Shown piece after piece: positions 1 through 7,081 of a stretch of DNA of 12,281 nt; within the stretch, counting starts at the first letter, position 1, and each line of letters opens with the position of its first letter. Origin of the DNA: Candidatus Hermodarchaeota archaeon (GTDB lineage: Archaea > Asgardarchaeota > Hermodarchaeia > Hermodarchaeales > Hermodarchaeaceae). The stretch spans positions 1 to 12,281 of the forward strand of contig JAEOSA010000041.1 of the NCBI GenBank assembly GCA_016840595.1, read 5' to 3'. A program made the translations under genes and the position numbers. The notes beneath the pieces were generated by a model. The model was not told where the DNA came from and did not search any database. It was given only the letters and a program-made list of their open reading frames with translations.

Positions 1-19
1 GGGCATGGAGTTGATGTAA

Positions 20-766
20 ATGAACACATGGAAGTATTTTGACATTACACACAAGCATCATGTACTCTGTAATCCAATGAGTGAAGAGAAATTCGAACGT
101 TTCTGTCAACTTCTCAACCTTCCAAAAGATACTCGAATTCTTGATATCGCATGTGGAAAGGGAGAGGTCTTAGTCAGACTTGCAGAGAAATATGGAATTT
201 CAGGGGTGGGAGTTGACCTATCTCCATTTTGTATCAATGATTGTAAGAAGAAACATCTCGAGAGAGTTCCTGAATCCGATTTAACCTTCATTGAATTGGA
301 TGGTGCTAAGTATCGACCTGAATCTGGAGAACTGTTTGATGTTGCAATATGTTTGGGAGCAAGCTGGGTCTTTGATGATTATGCTGGAACATTGAAAGCA
401 CTCAAGCAGATGACAAAATCTGGAGGTCTTGTGATTGTTGGTGAACCTTTTTGGTTGAAGCAGCCTGATACCGAATATCTTGAGGCGACCAAAATGACTC
501 GTAATTCTTTTCGACCGCATGAAGATAATGTGTATCAAGGTGAAGAAATGGGACTCACTTGCCTCCATACATTTGTGTCTAACAGCGATGATTGGGACCA
601 CTATGAAACTCTACAGTGGTGGGCTGTTGACGATTATATTCAGTCGCATACGGATGATTCTGATAATCAGGAGCTTCTCAGGAAAACAAAGACTGCAAAA
701 GATATCTACCTAAAATGGGGTAGAGATACTATCAGCTGGGGAATATACATCTTCAGAAATCCGTGA
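20..766 (+). CDS. class I SAM-dependent methyltransferase
   Basis: A 248-residue soluble protein with a Rossmann-type methyltransferase core. Motif I is LDIACGKGE (residues 41-49), the glycine-rich SAM-binding loop. D66 in VGVDLS is the acidic residue at the end of strand 2 that normally holds the ribose hydroxyls. ELDGAKY (92-98) fits the adenine-contacting region, LGASWVF (112-118) fits motif IV, and GGLVIVGEPFW (135-145) fits the strand-5 region. The C-terminal third probably shapes substrate choice, but I cannot name the substrate. The ATG at 20 has GGAG at 7-10, nine bases upstream. A TAA at 17-19 directly precedes the ATG and may be the stop of an upstream gene, which would imply translational coupling. 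Family assignment is firm; function beyond methyl transfer is unknown. Confidence 0.9.
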   Translation: MNTWKYFDITHKHHVLCNPMSEEKFERFCQLLNLPKDTRILDIACGKGEVLVRLAEKYGISGVGVDLSPFCINDCKKKHLERVPESDLTFIELDGAKYRPESGELFDVAICLGASWVFDDYAGTLKALKQMTKSGGLVIVGEPFWLKQPDTEYLEATKMTRNSFRPHEDNVYQGEEMGLTCLHTFVSNSDDWDHYETLQWWAVDDYIQSHTDDSDNQELLRKTKTAKDIYLKWGRDTISWGIYIFRNP

Positions 767-774
767 AATCAAGA

Positions 775-807
775 TGGCGGGCCAGGCGAGATTTGAACTC
801 GCGACCA
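775..807 (-). tRNA. tRNA 3'-end fragment (T-arm, acceptor strand, CCA)
   Basis: On the minus strand the sequence reads as a perfect tRNA 3' end. The variable-region bases TGGTC (807-803) are followed by T-stem GCGAG (802-798), the classic T-loop TTCAAAT (797-791), T-stem CTCGC (790-786), acceptor strand CTGGCCC (785-779), discriminator G (778) and CCA (777-775). All five T-stem pairs are Watson-Crick. The matching acceptor 5' strand GGGCCAG, or a wobble version followed by a D-arm, is not found upstream within 1.2 kb on this strand, nor elsewhere in the window. This is therefore a fragment: a displaced 3' end left by integration, a decayed gene, or the 3' half of a split gene. A short minus-strand reading frame across it (SSNLAWPAI) is the usual spurious translation of a tRNA 3' end. 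Confidence 0.7.
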
Positions 808-985
808 ACAAGAGTCCATCCTTCACGTACACTTTTCCTGAATCTTTAGTTATTCGTGCCATTGCTATCCCTATGAGGGCTGAGTCGTTCGGCAAAGTGT
901 AAAGCTTACCAAAAAGATGTGGAAATTTCATCCGTTAGCTTAAAGAGAACTGTCTGCACCACTGTATTCCAGGGCGTGCTTTCAT

Positions 986-1606
986 ATGGGTGGAGTTGGT
1001 AAAAAATTTGTAGGTCTTGATGCTTTATGCGAATATTATCAAGGGCTTGGCATTAAAGCCTCTGTTTTACCGGATAAAAGCTCTGAGGCTGTGCAAAAGG
1101 GCATCATCAAACAGGATATAGGCTACATAAAAGTAACAGGGCGGAACTTTGATCTTGTGACAATAAGGATGAAGGGAACAACATCGGGTTCATACGATTT
1201 AGGCAAAGTTCATGGTGTCCCAATAGCATCCAAACAAAAGATTCCGTTTGAGTACCATCATATAGTACGAACTAATGTCGCTGACGAAAAAGCGTTAAAA
1301 GCGAAGCTTAAGAAGAAAACGAAGGGTGTTATCAGCAAAGAGGTCGTCGCTGTATCGTGGGAAGGGGGTCGCCTGGCAGCAACGTTAAATTCAAAGGTTG
1401 AACTCAATAAATCTATTGTAGCATTTATTACGTCTCCTGATGATCTTAGGGTTGAACCTGACAAGAAAAACAAGCTCATCAGGATAGTGTTCTCCAGACC
1501 TTCGGAGATTAAGAGCGGTTTAGTGTATGGCTTCAAGTTTAACAGAAACCTACTTCCAAAAGAAGCTGTAAATGCCATAGACAAAATCGCAGGTTTCATT
1601 CGATGA
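986..1606 (+). CDS. hypothetical protein, 206 aa
   Basis: I do not recognise a family. The product is a Lys-rich soluble protein without signal peptide or membrane segment. It alternates short hydrophobic strands with charged stretches, for example YIKVTGRNFDLVTIRMKG (about 107-124), then a very basic helix KALKAKLKKKTKG (about 140-152), then more strand-like segments. It has no cysteine cluster and no nucleotide-binding loop. ATG 986 is the only conventional start in frame after the TAA at 941-943. A weak TATA-like GCTTAAAG lies at 938-945, about 45 bases upstream. It sits alone between the tRNA fragment and the transporter operon, with no gene close enough to imply co-transcription. The charge suggests possible nucleic-acid contact, but that is only a guess. 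Confidence 0.7.
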   Translation: MGGVGKKFVGLDALCEYYQGLGIKASVLPDKSSEAVQKGIIKQDIGYIKVTGRNFDLVTIRMKGTTSGSYDLGKVHGVPIASKQKIPFEYHHIVRTNVADEKALKAKLKKKTKGVISKEVVAVSWEGGRLAATLNSKVELNKSIVAFITSPDDLRVEPDKKNKLIRIVFSRPSEIKSGLVYGFKFNRNLLPKEAVNAIDKIAGFIR

Positions 1607-1950
1607 CCTGTGAGCGTTACTCAGCTACTAGAGTGGATCAATTTAGCTAGGGAACACACTCTGGTGTTGCTCACTGAGTCGAACGGGTCCAACCATCTAT
1701 TAAATAGTGAAACAGCTTCAGAATAGTCTAGATATTTTCGATTTCTTATTTGCTTGATGAGAAGACGGAATATCCTGTTTGGTAAACCTATGTCCTTAAG
1801 TTTTATAGAGGATTTGTTTACTCGGTTTGAAATGTAAATTTATTTCCTAAAAGTTATGGCGAGTTGTGCATAATTAACTCAGACTGAACTTCTTAGTGAC
1901 TGATTTAAGGTGATACTTACTTTCACATGATTTGTGCCGATTGTGCAAAG
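1607..1950. other. intergenic region without a gene
   Basis: About 340 bases between the 206-aa gene and the dpp promoter. All frames are broken by frequent stops and I see no tRNA, riboswitch or repeat array. A T-rich stretch (about 1732-1749) could end transcription of the upstream gene. A small hairpin (AACAC/GTGTT, about 1651-1666) is too short to interpret. No substrate-binding protein gene or remnant is visible, although one is often found next to a Dpp-type operon. Confidence 0.6.
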
Positions 1951-1960
1951 CTTATAATAA
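1951..1960 (+). promoter_or_regulatory. TATA box of the dpp operon
   Basis: CTTATAATAA is a good archaeal TATA element with a purine-rich GCAAAG just upstream that could serve as BRE. Transcription would be expected to start about 25 bases downstream, near 1980. That fits the GTG start at 2012 with its own Shine-Dalgarno site, and argues against the upstream GTG at 1973, which would lie before the transcript begins. Confidence 0.5.
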
Positions 1961-1998
1961 ACGGTAACAGGAGTGCCAACGGCGTGCTTTGTAAGACT

Positions 1999-2003
1999 GG
2001 AGG
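1999..2003 (+). promoter_or_regulatory. Shine-Dalgarno site deciding the dppB start
   Basis: GGAGG lies eight bases before GTG 2012. The alternative in-frame GTG at 1973 has only a GGAG that runs into the start codon itself, so 2012 is preferred. Confidence 0.65.
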
Positions 2004-2011
2004 CATTACTG

Positions 2012-2980
2012 GTGGGCTTTCGCGAGTTCGTTCTACGACGAACCATTAATAGCTTCATTTTAGTCATTGCTGTAGTCATCTTTTGCTTCTTCGTCTTCCG
2101 CTTAATGCCTGGTGACGCATCCTCAATTCTCATTGGTGACTATTTTGACCCCCTCAGGGCTGAACAACTCCGAATGCTGTGGGGATTAGATCAGCCCCTC
2201 TTTGTTCAGTTTGGTCAATATATCATCAACATGTTCACTTTCAATTATGGCTACTCGTTCGTAGAAAGTCGACCAGTGATTGAAACTATTGTAGCCCGTC
2301 TTCCCAACACTCTCCTATTAACTGGTACTGCCGCTGTTATTACCATAATCCTTGGCATCGTTGCCGGCATCGCTGCTGCTACTCGACGAGGAAGCACAGC
2401 GGACAAAGGCATGGTGACAACGACTCTTGCCTTCTATTCAACACCTTCCTTTTGGTTAGGGATGATTTTCATACTTCTTTTTGCCACCTACCTTCCCCTC
2501 TTCCCAAAGAGAGGTACCGTCCATTCACCTGCTCCTGAAGATCCCCTCCTGTTTGCATTGTCCGTCGGTCATCATCTTATGTTGCCAGCATTTACTCTTG
2601 CCCTTGTTTCTTTTGGCGCGTACATGCTGGTAACACGGAACACACTTGTTGAAGTCATGTCAGAGGATTATATCCTCACAGCCCGTGCAAAGGGCGTGAA
2701 CGAAAACGCTGTTCTGTATAAGCACGCTATGCGGAATGCGATTCTTCCCCTGGTCTCTATGATTGCGTTAACCTTTGGGTTTCTCATAACTGGTGCAACG
2801 CTTACCGAGACGGTCTTTGACTGGTACGGAGTGGGACGACTCATTTTCGATTCCATCCAAGCTAGAGATTATCCCGTTCTACAAGCGATTTTCTTCATTC
2901 TCGCAATTGCGGTTATCATTGCCAACTTCATTGCTGATCTTCTCTATGGCTATCTTGATCCACGTGTCAGATTTGATTGA
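2012..2980 (+). CDS. dppB: Dpp/Opp-type ABC transporter permease, DppB subunit
   Basis: One of the two membrane subunits of a peptide- or oligosaccharide-type ABC importer. The 322 residues match normal family length. TM1 (about 10-31) is followed by the family hallmark RLMPGD (30-35). Further membrane segments lie near 100-124, 138-160, 188-208, 247-268 and 289-311. The cytoplasmic EAA loop (219-246, with ARAKG at 224-228 and ending ILP) couples to an ATPase. The C-terminus LDPRVRFD is typical of DppB. It is the first gene of a four-gene operon; the next start is 14 bases after its stop. The start is GTG 2012, chosen on Shine-Dalgarno and TATA spacing; in-frame GTG 1973 would add 13 residues. 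The substrate class cannot be read from sequence, since this family carries peptides, sugars and nickel. Confidence 0.92.
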   Translation: MGFREFVLRRTINSFILVIAVVIFCFFVFRLMPGDASSILIGDYFDPLRAEQLRMLWGLDQPLFVQFGQYIINMFTFNYGYSFVESRPVIETIVARLPNTLLLTGTAAVITIILGIVAGIAAATRRGSTADKGMVTTTLAFYSTPSFWLGMIFILLFATYLPLFPKRGTVHSPAPEDPLLFALSVGHHLMLPAFTLALVSFGAYMLVTRNTLVEVMSEDYILTARAKGVNENAVLYKHAMRNAILPLVSMIALTFGFLITGATLTETVFDWYGVGRLIFDSIQARDYPVLQAIFFILAIAVIIANFIADLLYGYLDPRVRFD

Positions 2981-2994
2981 AAACGGTGAAAAGC

Positions 2995-5070
2995 ATGACA
3001 AGAAGGGAAGAATATCGGCAACGGTTCTCGGGTTTCTGGAAAAAATATCGAAAAAACCGCAAGGGCATGGTTGGTCTCATTATCATCCTCTTTTTCCTGG
3101 CAATTGCACTGTTTGCACCACTCATCGCACCTTGGCCCGGTCCCGGATTTGCACCAGCCCTAGCCTTCCCCACCTGGCTGCTCCCATTACATCCAACAGG
3201 ATTTCAATCCATCCATCCGATAGAAAATTACCATTTCAACCAGGATGCAAATGGATGGCATTACAATGAGTCAGTTGACGGCATCGGGTATATCGTGGTG
3301 AACAATTCTCATTTCAATGATAATGCGGATGGTTGGGTATTTTCTGCTGATGGAGGTGGAGTATCAATTACAGATGCTTTTTACAGATCCACAACCGGTT
3401 CTGATCTCGTCGATGGGAGTGGTCCCGGTTGCTATACAATCCAATATTATGACTTACGTGACGATCTTGATTATGGACGTACAGATGCCTATTTTGATTA
3501 CAACTTCACCTTCGATGCAGATCGATATTCACCTGGATTGGCTAGCTTTTATCCCACCAGAGTATCCGTATCTTATAGCATCAGATTCATTATTGAAAAT
3601 AATGATATTATTCTTCCTGCGGCTAATGTCATTTTCAGCCTTGAAATAATAAATTCAAGTGGTCCACCAATTGAAATCTATTCCATTACATACCAAACCT
3701 CAGGAACTTTCGGATGGCATGCCAGAACAAAGAATATGCCTTCTGAAGATATTAGCTCCACTTTCACCACAACACAGAATATGACTCTACGATTCCATTT
3801 CGTTTTTCAAAATCACAATGCCGAAAACACCCCTTACATGAGGATTCACCTTGATGATCTCCAATGCAGCATCGAAAACTCATACACATACACAACCACA
3901 AATCCCCAAATTGAAGGGCAACACACAACACAGGATGGGAGCTATCTAACGGGTCCTGGAAGCTTCCGATTTTACTATACCGACACAGACAATTTATCAT
4001 ATTATATTTCGTCATCGGGTTGGATACAAACGAACATCACTTGGGACTACTATGACCGTCCCAAAACGGCTTATCTACGATATAATTACAAGATTGAAAA
4101 CCTGACTGCCTGGGGTGATGCAAAAATCCACATAATCCAAGAATGTTACGTTGAAGCGAATGGGTGGACCGAAGAGATCCTTCGCAGTGATGCCATCAAC
4201 GAAAACCGTGATTGGACCTCCTCTCCCGAATGGGCTTGGAACGATTTTATAATTTCAAATACTTTCGACCGGCGAGGAATCCTATGGATACGCCTTCGAA
4301 TCTTAATTACCGATCCAACACCAGAGGATACGCCCTCTTTCATCATTTTCCTTGATGATTGCACACTTGAGATTGTAGGGAATTATCATGGATTTCTCGG
4401 AGCAGGCCAAGAAGGGGAGGACATTTGGGCACAACTGCTCTGGGGTACACAAAATGCTTTTCGAGTCGCCATTATCGCAGCATTAATTGCCACCATTTCA
4501 GGACTTGTTGTTGGACTCATTGCGGGATACTATGGAGGAATAACAGACGAGATCTTATCGCGGCTTACTGATTTCTTCTTAATTATCCCGGGACTTGCCT
4601 TGATGATTGTATTAGCAGCAATTCTCCAACCCCGGTGGTGGAATATCGTCTGGATAATTGCGTTAATTGGGTGGACGAGTACAGCCCGTATAGTGCGATC
4701 CAAAGTCATTACCGAAAAACAACGGGCATATGTTGATGCCGCTCGTGCCATCGGAGCAAGCGATTTCTACATCATATCTAAACATATTCTTCCTATAGTA
4801 ATTCCCATTCTCTTCGCTCAATTCATTTTAGCTGCTGCCGGGGCACTACTTGCTGAGGCAGGTTTAGCATTCTTGGGTCTTACTCATCCATTAGATGTGA
4901 GTTGGGGTCGTATGTTAATGCAGGCGTTTCAATCAGGCGCTTCTTATATCGGCGCATGGTGGTATGTCTTCTTTCCTGGACTATGCATACTCTTTCTCGC
5001 ATTAGCCTTTACCCTCGTCGGTTACGCAATTGATGAAGTTCTCAATCTACCAGATCAAGTTCGGATTTAA
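2995..5070 (+). CDS. dppC: DppC-type ABC permease with giant extracytoplasmic insertion
   Basis: The second permease subunit, 691 residues against roughly 280-320 for the family. Order of parts: basic N-terminus typical of OppC_N; TM1 (about 25-46, ending APLIAPWP, the usual site before the outer loop); an inserted ectodomain (about 51-464); then the normal permease core resuming at HGFLGAGQEGEDIWAQLLWG (465-484), which corresponds to the usual GTDxxGRD loop. The remaining membrane segments follow, with an EAA loop at 578-600 (AARAIG, ending ILP). The insertion is in frame and free of stops, and the core on both sides is intact, so this is not a broken gene. It holds eight N-x-S/T sequons. 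I choose ATG 2995 because GGTGA lies five bases upstream; TTG 2977 would overlap dppB. The insertion may capture substrate or dock a binding protein, by analogy with the MalF P2 loop that contacts MalE. Confidence 0.9.
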   Translation: MTRREEYRQRFSGFWKKYRKNRKGMVGLIIILFFLAIALFAPLIAPWPGPGFAPALAFPTWLLPLHPTGFQSIHPIENYHFNQDANGWHYNESVDGIGYIVVNNSHFNDNADGWVFSADGGGVSITDAFYRSTTGSDLVDGSGPGCYTIQYYDLRDDLDYGRTDAYFDYNFTFDADRYSPGLASFYPTRVSVSYSIRFIIENNDIILPAANVIFSLEIINSSGPPIEIYSITYQTSGTFGWHARTKNMPSEDISSTFTTTQNMTLRFHFVFQNHNAENTPYMRIHLDDLQCSIENSYTYTTTNPQIEGQHTTQDGSYLTGPGSFRFYYTDTDNLSYYISSSGWIQTNITWDYYDRPKTAYLRYNYKIENLTAWGDAKIHIIQECYVEANGWTEEILRSDAINENRDWTSSPEWAWNDFIISNTFDRRGILWIRLRILITDPTPEDTPSFIIFLDDCTLEIVGNYHGFLGAGQEGEDIWAQLLWGTQNAFRVAIIAALIATISGLVVGLIAGYYGGITDEILSRLTDFFLIIPGLALMIVLAAILQPRWWNIVWIIALIGWTSTARIVRSKVITEKQRAYVDAARAIGASDFYIISKHILPIVIPILFAQFILAAAGALLAEAGLAFLGLTHPLDVSWGRMLMQAFQSGASYIGAWWYVFFPGLCILFLALAFTLVGYAIDEVLNLPDQVRI
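3232..3336 (+). repeat. short tandem protein repeat at the start of the ectodomain
   Basis: Residues 80-88 read HFNQDANGW and 106-114 read HFNDNADGW: six of nine identical, 26 residues apart. The second copy begins what looks like the first beta-sandwich module, so the first may be a partial duplication of a module start. Confidence 0.6.
3826..4386 (+). repeat. diverged module-end repeat in the DppC ectodomain
   Basis: The 20-residue segments at 278-297 (nucleotides 3826-3885) and 445-464 (4327-4386) share eight identical positions, with the core pattern TP-x4-I-x-LDD followed by I and a closing Y. Each would be the last strand of one module. The second ends exactly where the conserved permease core resumes, marking the insertion border. 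Confidence 0.6.
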
Positions 5071-5089
5071 TATGAAAAAGTGAAAACAG

Positions 5090-6067
5090 ATGGCAGTACT
5101 GGAGGTAAAAAATCTCAAAGCTTACTTTTTCAGTGAACGCGGTACTGTCAAAGCTGTTGACGACATCACCTTCGACTTGCAGCGTGGCGAAATCCTTGGC
5201 CTTGCCGGTGAATCGGGGTGTGGAAAATCCACTACAGCCTATGCCCTCCTCAATATTCTCCCAGAACCGGGACGCATTGTGGACGGATCGGTTGTCTTGG
5301 ATGGAGAGGATCTCACTCAGAAATCGCTCATTGAGTTACAGAAAATTCGCTGGGAAGAAATCTCAATGATTTTCCAGAACCCAAGAAGCGCTCTCAACCC
5401 CGTGTTACGGGTGGGCGACCAAATTGTGGAAGCAATTATGCTCCATGAAGACACAATCCCCGATGACGCCTGGAAACTCATGGAAGAACTCTTAGAAGTC
5501 GTCGGCATCGACCCCACCCTTGCCGTTAACTATCCTCATGAATTCACCACGGGTATGACCCAACGAATTATGATAGCGCTAGCCCTGGTCGCCAATCCAA
5601 AAATCCTCATCGCTGACGAACCAACCGCTAACCTTGATATTACAGTTGCAGTACAGCTCCTCCGACTTCTCAAAAATCTTCAAGAATACCTACGGCTTTC
5701 AATCATTCTCATAACAAATGACTTGGCAACTATAGCCGAAGCCTGTGACCGCGTCGCCATCATGTATGCTGGGCAAATCGTGGAACTTGCAGATGTTGAT
5801 ACCATATTCAAAGAGCAACTGCATCCATATACCGAGGGACTCATCCGTTCTATTCCTAGTTTACTAGGTTCTGAAGATCTGGTGTTCATTCCTGGATCAC
5901 CACCCGACCTGCTAACTCCACCATCAGGCTGTCGTTTTCATCCACGGTGTCCCATCGCTACCACTCTCTGCTCCAAAACACAACCCCAATATCGTGAGGT
6001 TAAAAAACGACATTTCATCGCCTGTCACCACGCCGACCAACTCTGGAGGAAAAACGTCTGGAAGTAA
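5090..6067 (+). CDS. dppD: Dpp/Opp-type ABC transporter ATPase, DppD subunit (atypical motifs)
   Basis: One of two cytoplasmic ATPases powering the importer; 325 residues, normal length. Walker A is GESGCGKST (40-48), the Q-loop is IFQNP with Q96, and Walker B is ILIADEP with catalytic E177. Two positions deviate. The signature, normally LSGGM, reads FTTGM (152-156), and the switch position, normally THD, reads TND (N210). The C-terminal oligopeptide domain has the conserved cysteines C281, C287, C294 and C312; in some Opp/Dpp ATPases this set is reported to hold an iron-sulfur cluster. ATG 5090 follows dppC by 19 bases and dppF follows by six, so the genes are one transcription unit. As the frame is clean and the protein full length, I read the changes as evolved rather than as decay. 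Confidence 0.92.
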   Translation: MAVLEVKNLKAYFFSERGTVKAVDDITFDLQRGEILGLAGESGCGKSTTAYALLNILPEPGRIVDGSVVLDGEDLTQKSLIELQKIRWEEISMIFQNPRSALNPVLRVGDQIVEAIMLHEDTIPDDAWKLMEELLEVVGIDPTLAVNYPHEFTTGMTQRIMIALALVANPKILIADEPTANLDITVAVQLLRLLKNLQEYLRLSIILITNDLATIAEACDRVAIMYAGQIVELADVDTIFKEQLHPYTEGLIRSIPSLLGSEDLVFIPGSPPDLLTPPSGCRFHPRCPIATTLCSKTQPQYREVKKRHFIACHHADQLWRKNVWK

Positions 6068-6073
6068 TCAACA

Positions 6074-7081
6074 ATGGTAGCGAAAGAGATTCTAATCAAA
6101 ATTCGTAACCTGAAAAAATACTTCCCTATCCCTCAGAGCCGTCTTTCATCACTGTTCCAACGTGAAAAATACTGGGTCCAATCGGTTGACGATATCTCCT
6201 TTGAAATCTATAAGAACGAGGTTTTCGTTCTCGCTGGTGAATCGGGATGCGGCAAAACCACCACTGGTCGTTTACTGCTCAACCTCATTCCACCAACTGA
6301 GGGGACGATTACATACGCTGGAAAGGCGTTAAACACACTCTCAGAGAAAGAAAAACATGAACTGCGTCCCAAACTCCAAATGGTCTACAAGGACCCATAC
6401 GATAGTCTGAATCCCCGAAAAAAGGTCTTTGATACTGTTGCTGAAGGTCTAAGAGTCCACAAATTAGTAGACAAAAAAGATGTGTTGTTTTTCAGAATTA
6501 GACAAGCCCTCGAGGATGTAAATCTCATCCCTCCCGAACACTTCTTCACGAAACTACCACATATGCTCAGTGGTGGACAACGGCAGCGTGTCGCCATTGC
6601 CCGGGCAATTTCCACACGACCAGAATTCCTCGTTACCGACGAGCCCGTCTCGATGCTCGACGCCTCAATTCGAATAGCCATCCTACAATTACTCAAAAAT
6701 CTCATTGACAAACACAATCTCACGTGCCTGTACATAACAGGGGACCTTGCATCCGCACGATACATAGGAGATCGGATTGCCATCATGTATCTTGGCAAAA
6801 TTGTCGAATATGGACCTGTTAGTCGTGTCATCGATAACCCCAAACACCAATATACCGCCCTGTTAATCTCCTCCGAGCCGATTCCTGATCCAACAATCGA
6901 CCATCTACGACAAACCCCTGTTGGTGAAGTACCCTTTCCTGTTTTTCCACCTGCTGGGTGCCGATTCCACACTCGATGCATAATGGCTGATGAAAGATGT
7001 CATATAGAAGAACCTTCTTTTGAAGAGGTTGAAAAAAATCATTTCGTTGCCTGCTGGCACTGGTTCGATTCCACTCAGTGA
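6074..7081 (+). CDS. dppF: Dpp/Opp-type ABC transporter ATPase, DppF subunit (atypical motifs)
   Basis: The partner ATPase, 335 residues. Walker A is GESGCGKTT (55-63), the signature is intact LSGGQ (165-169), and Walker B is FLVTDEP with E190. The Q-loop, usually FQDP, reads YKDP, so Lys106 replaces Gln. The switch position, usually SHD or THD, reads TGD, so Gly223 replaces His. The D-loop is SMLD rather than SALD. The C-terminal Cys set is present (C296, C302, C309, C327). Since each ATP site combines Walker A, Q and switch residues of one subunit with the signature of the other, the DppF Walker site pairs with the degenerate DppD signature and should hydrolyse poorly, while the DppD Walker site pairs with a normal LSGGQ. 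Last gene of the operon; ATG 6074 is the first good start after the dppD stop. Confidence 0.92.
   Translation: MVAKEILIKIRNLKKYFPIPQSRLSSLFQREKYWVQSVDDISFEIYKNEVFVLAGESGCGKTTTGRLLLNLIPPTEGTITYAGKALNTLSEKEKHELRPKLQMVYKDPYDSLNPRKKVFDTVAEGLRVHKLVDKKDVLFFRIRQALEDVNLIPPEHFFTKLPHMLSGGQRQRVAIARAISTRPEFLVTDEPVSMLDASIRIAILQLLKNLIDKHNLTCLYITGDLASARYIGDRIAIMYLGKIVEYGPVSRVIDNPKHQYTALLISSEPIPDPTIDHLRQTPVGEVPFPVFPPAGCRFHTRCIMADERCHIEEPSFEEVEKNHFVACWHWFDSTQ

Larger units (their letters stand above)
3145..4386 (+). other. DppC ectodomain insertion (two related beta-rich modules)
   Basis: This segment encodes about 415 residues with alternating hydrophobic/polar strands rich in Tyr, Trp, Asn, Asp, Ser and Thr, no membrane helix and very few Cys. 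The composition resembles jelly-roll, carbohydrate-binding-like modules (for example FNDNADGWVF near residue 107), but I cannot assign a named family. Two modules end with matching strands, TPYMRIHLDD (279-288) and TPSFIIFLDD (446-455). Sequons at N91, N103, N170, N220, N262, N333, N347 and N369 all fall here and none in the permease core, which supports an extracytoplasmic location. Confidence 0.75.

Noticed and set aside
710..931. A 73-aa reading frame on the minus strand
   Set aside because: It runs through the tRNA T-arm and acceptor and translates to the typical spurious SSNLAWPAI string; it has no ribosome site.
775..1000. A complete intron-containing tRNA on the minus strand
   Set aside because: No acceptor 5' strand able to pair with CTGGCCC and no D-arm were found upstream. 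A candidate anticodon stem (GTAAG near 909-905) has no neighbouring D-arm and would give a stop anticodon.
1973..2011. Upstream GTG start of dppB adding 13 residues
   Set aside because: It lies before the expected transcript start and its GGAG overlaps the codon, while GTG 2012 has GGAGG at ideal spacing and gives the family-typical N-terminus.
2977..2994. TTG start of dppC overlapping the dppB stop
   Set aside because: ATG 2995 has GGTGA five bases upstream and begins the usual basic N-terminus.
3145..4386. DppC insertion as a frameshift, intein or nested gene
   Set aside because: The frame is continuous. There are no intein splice motifs (N-terminal Cys/Ser block, terminal His-Asn) and no start with its own ribosome site, and the segment resembles a surface domain.
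6385..6981. A 198-aa reading frame on the minus strand within dppF
   Set aside because: It is the mirror frame of a confident ATPase gene, with no ribosome site and no recognisable domain.
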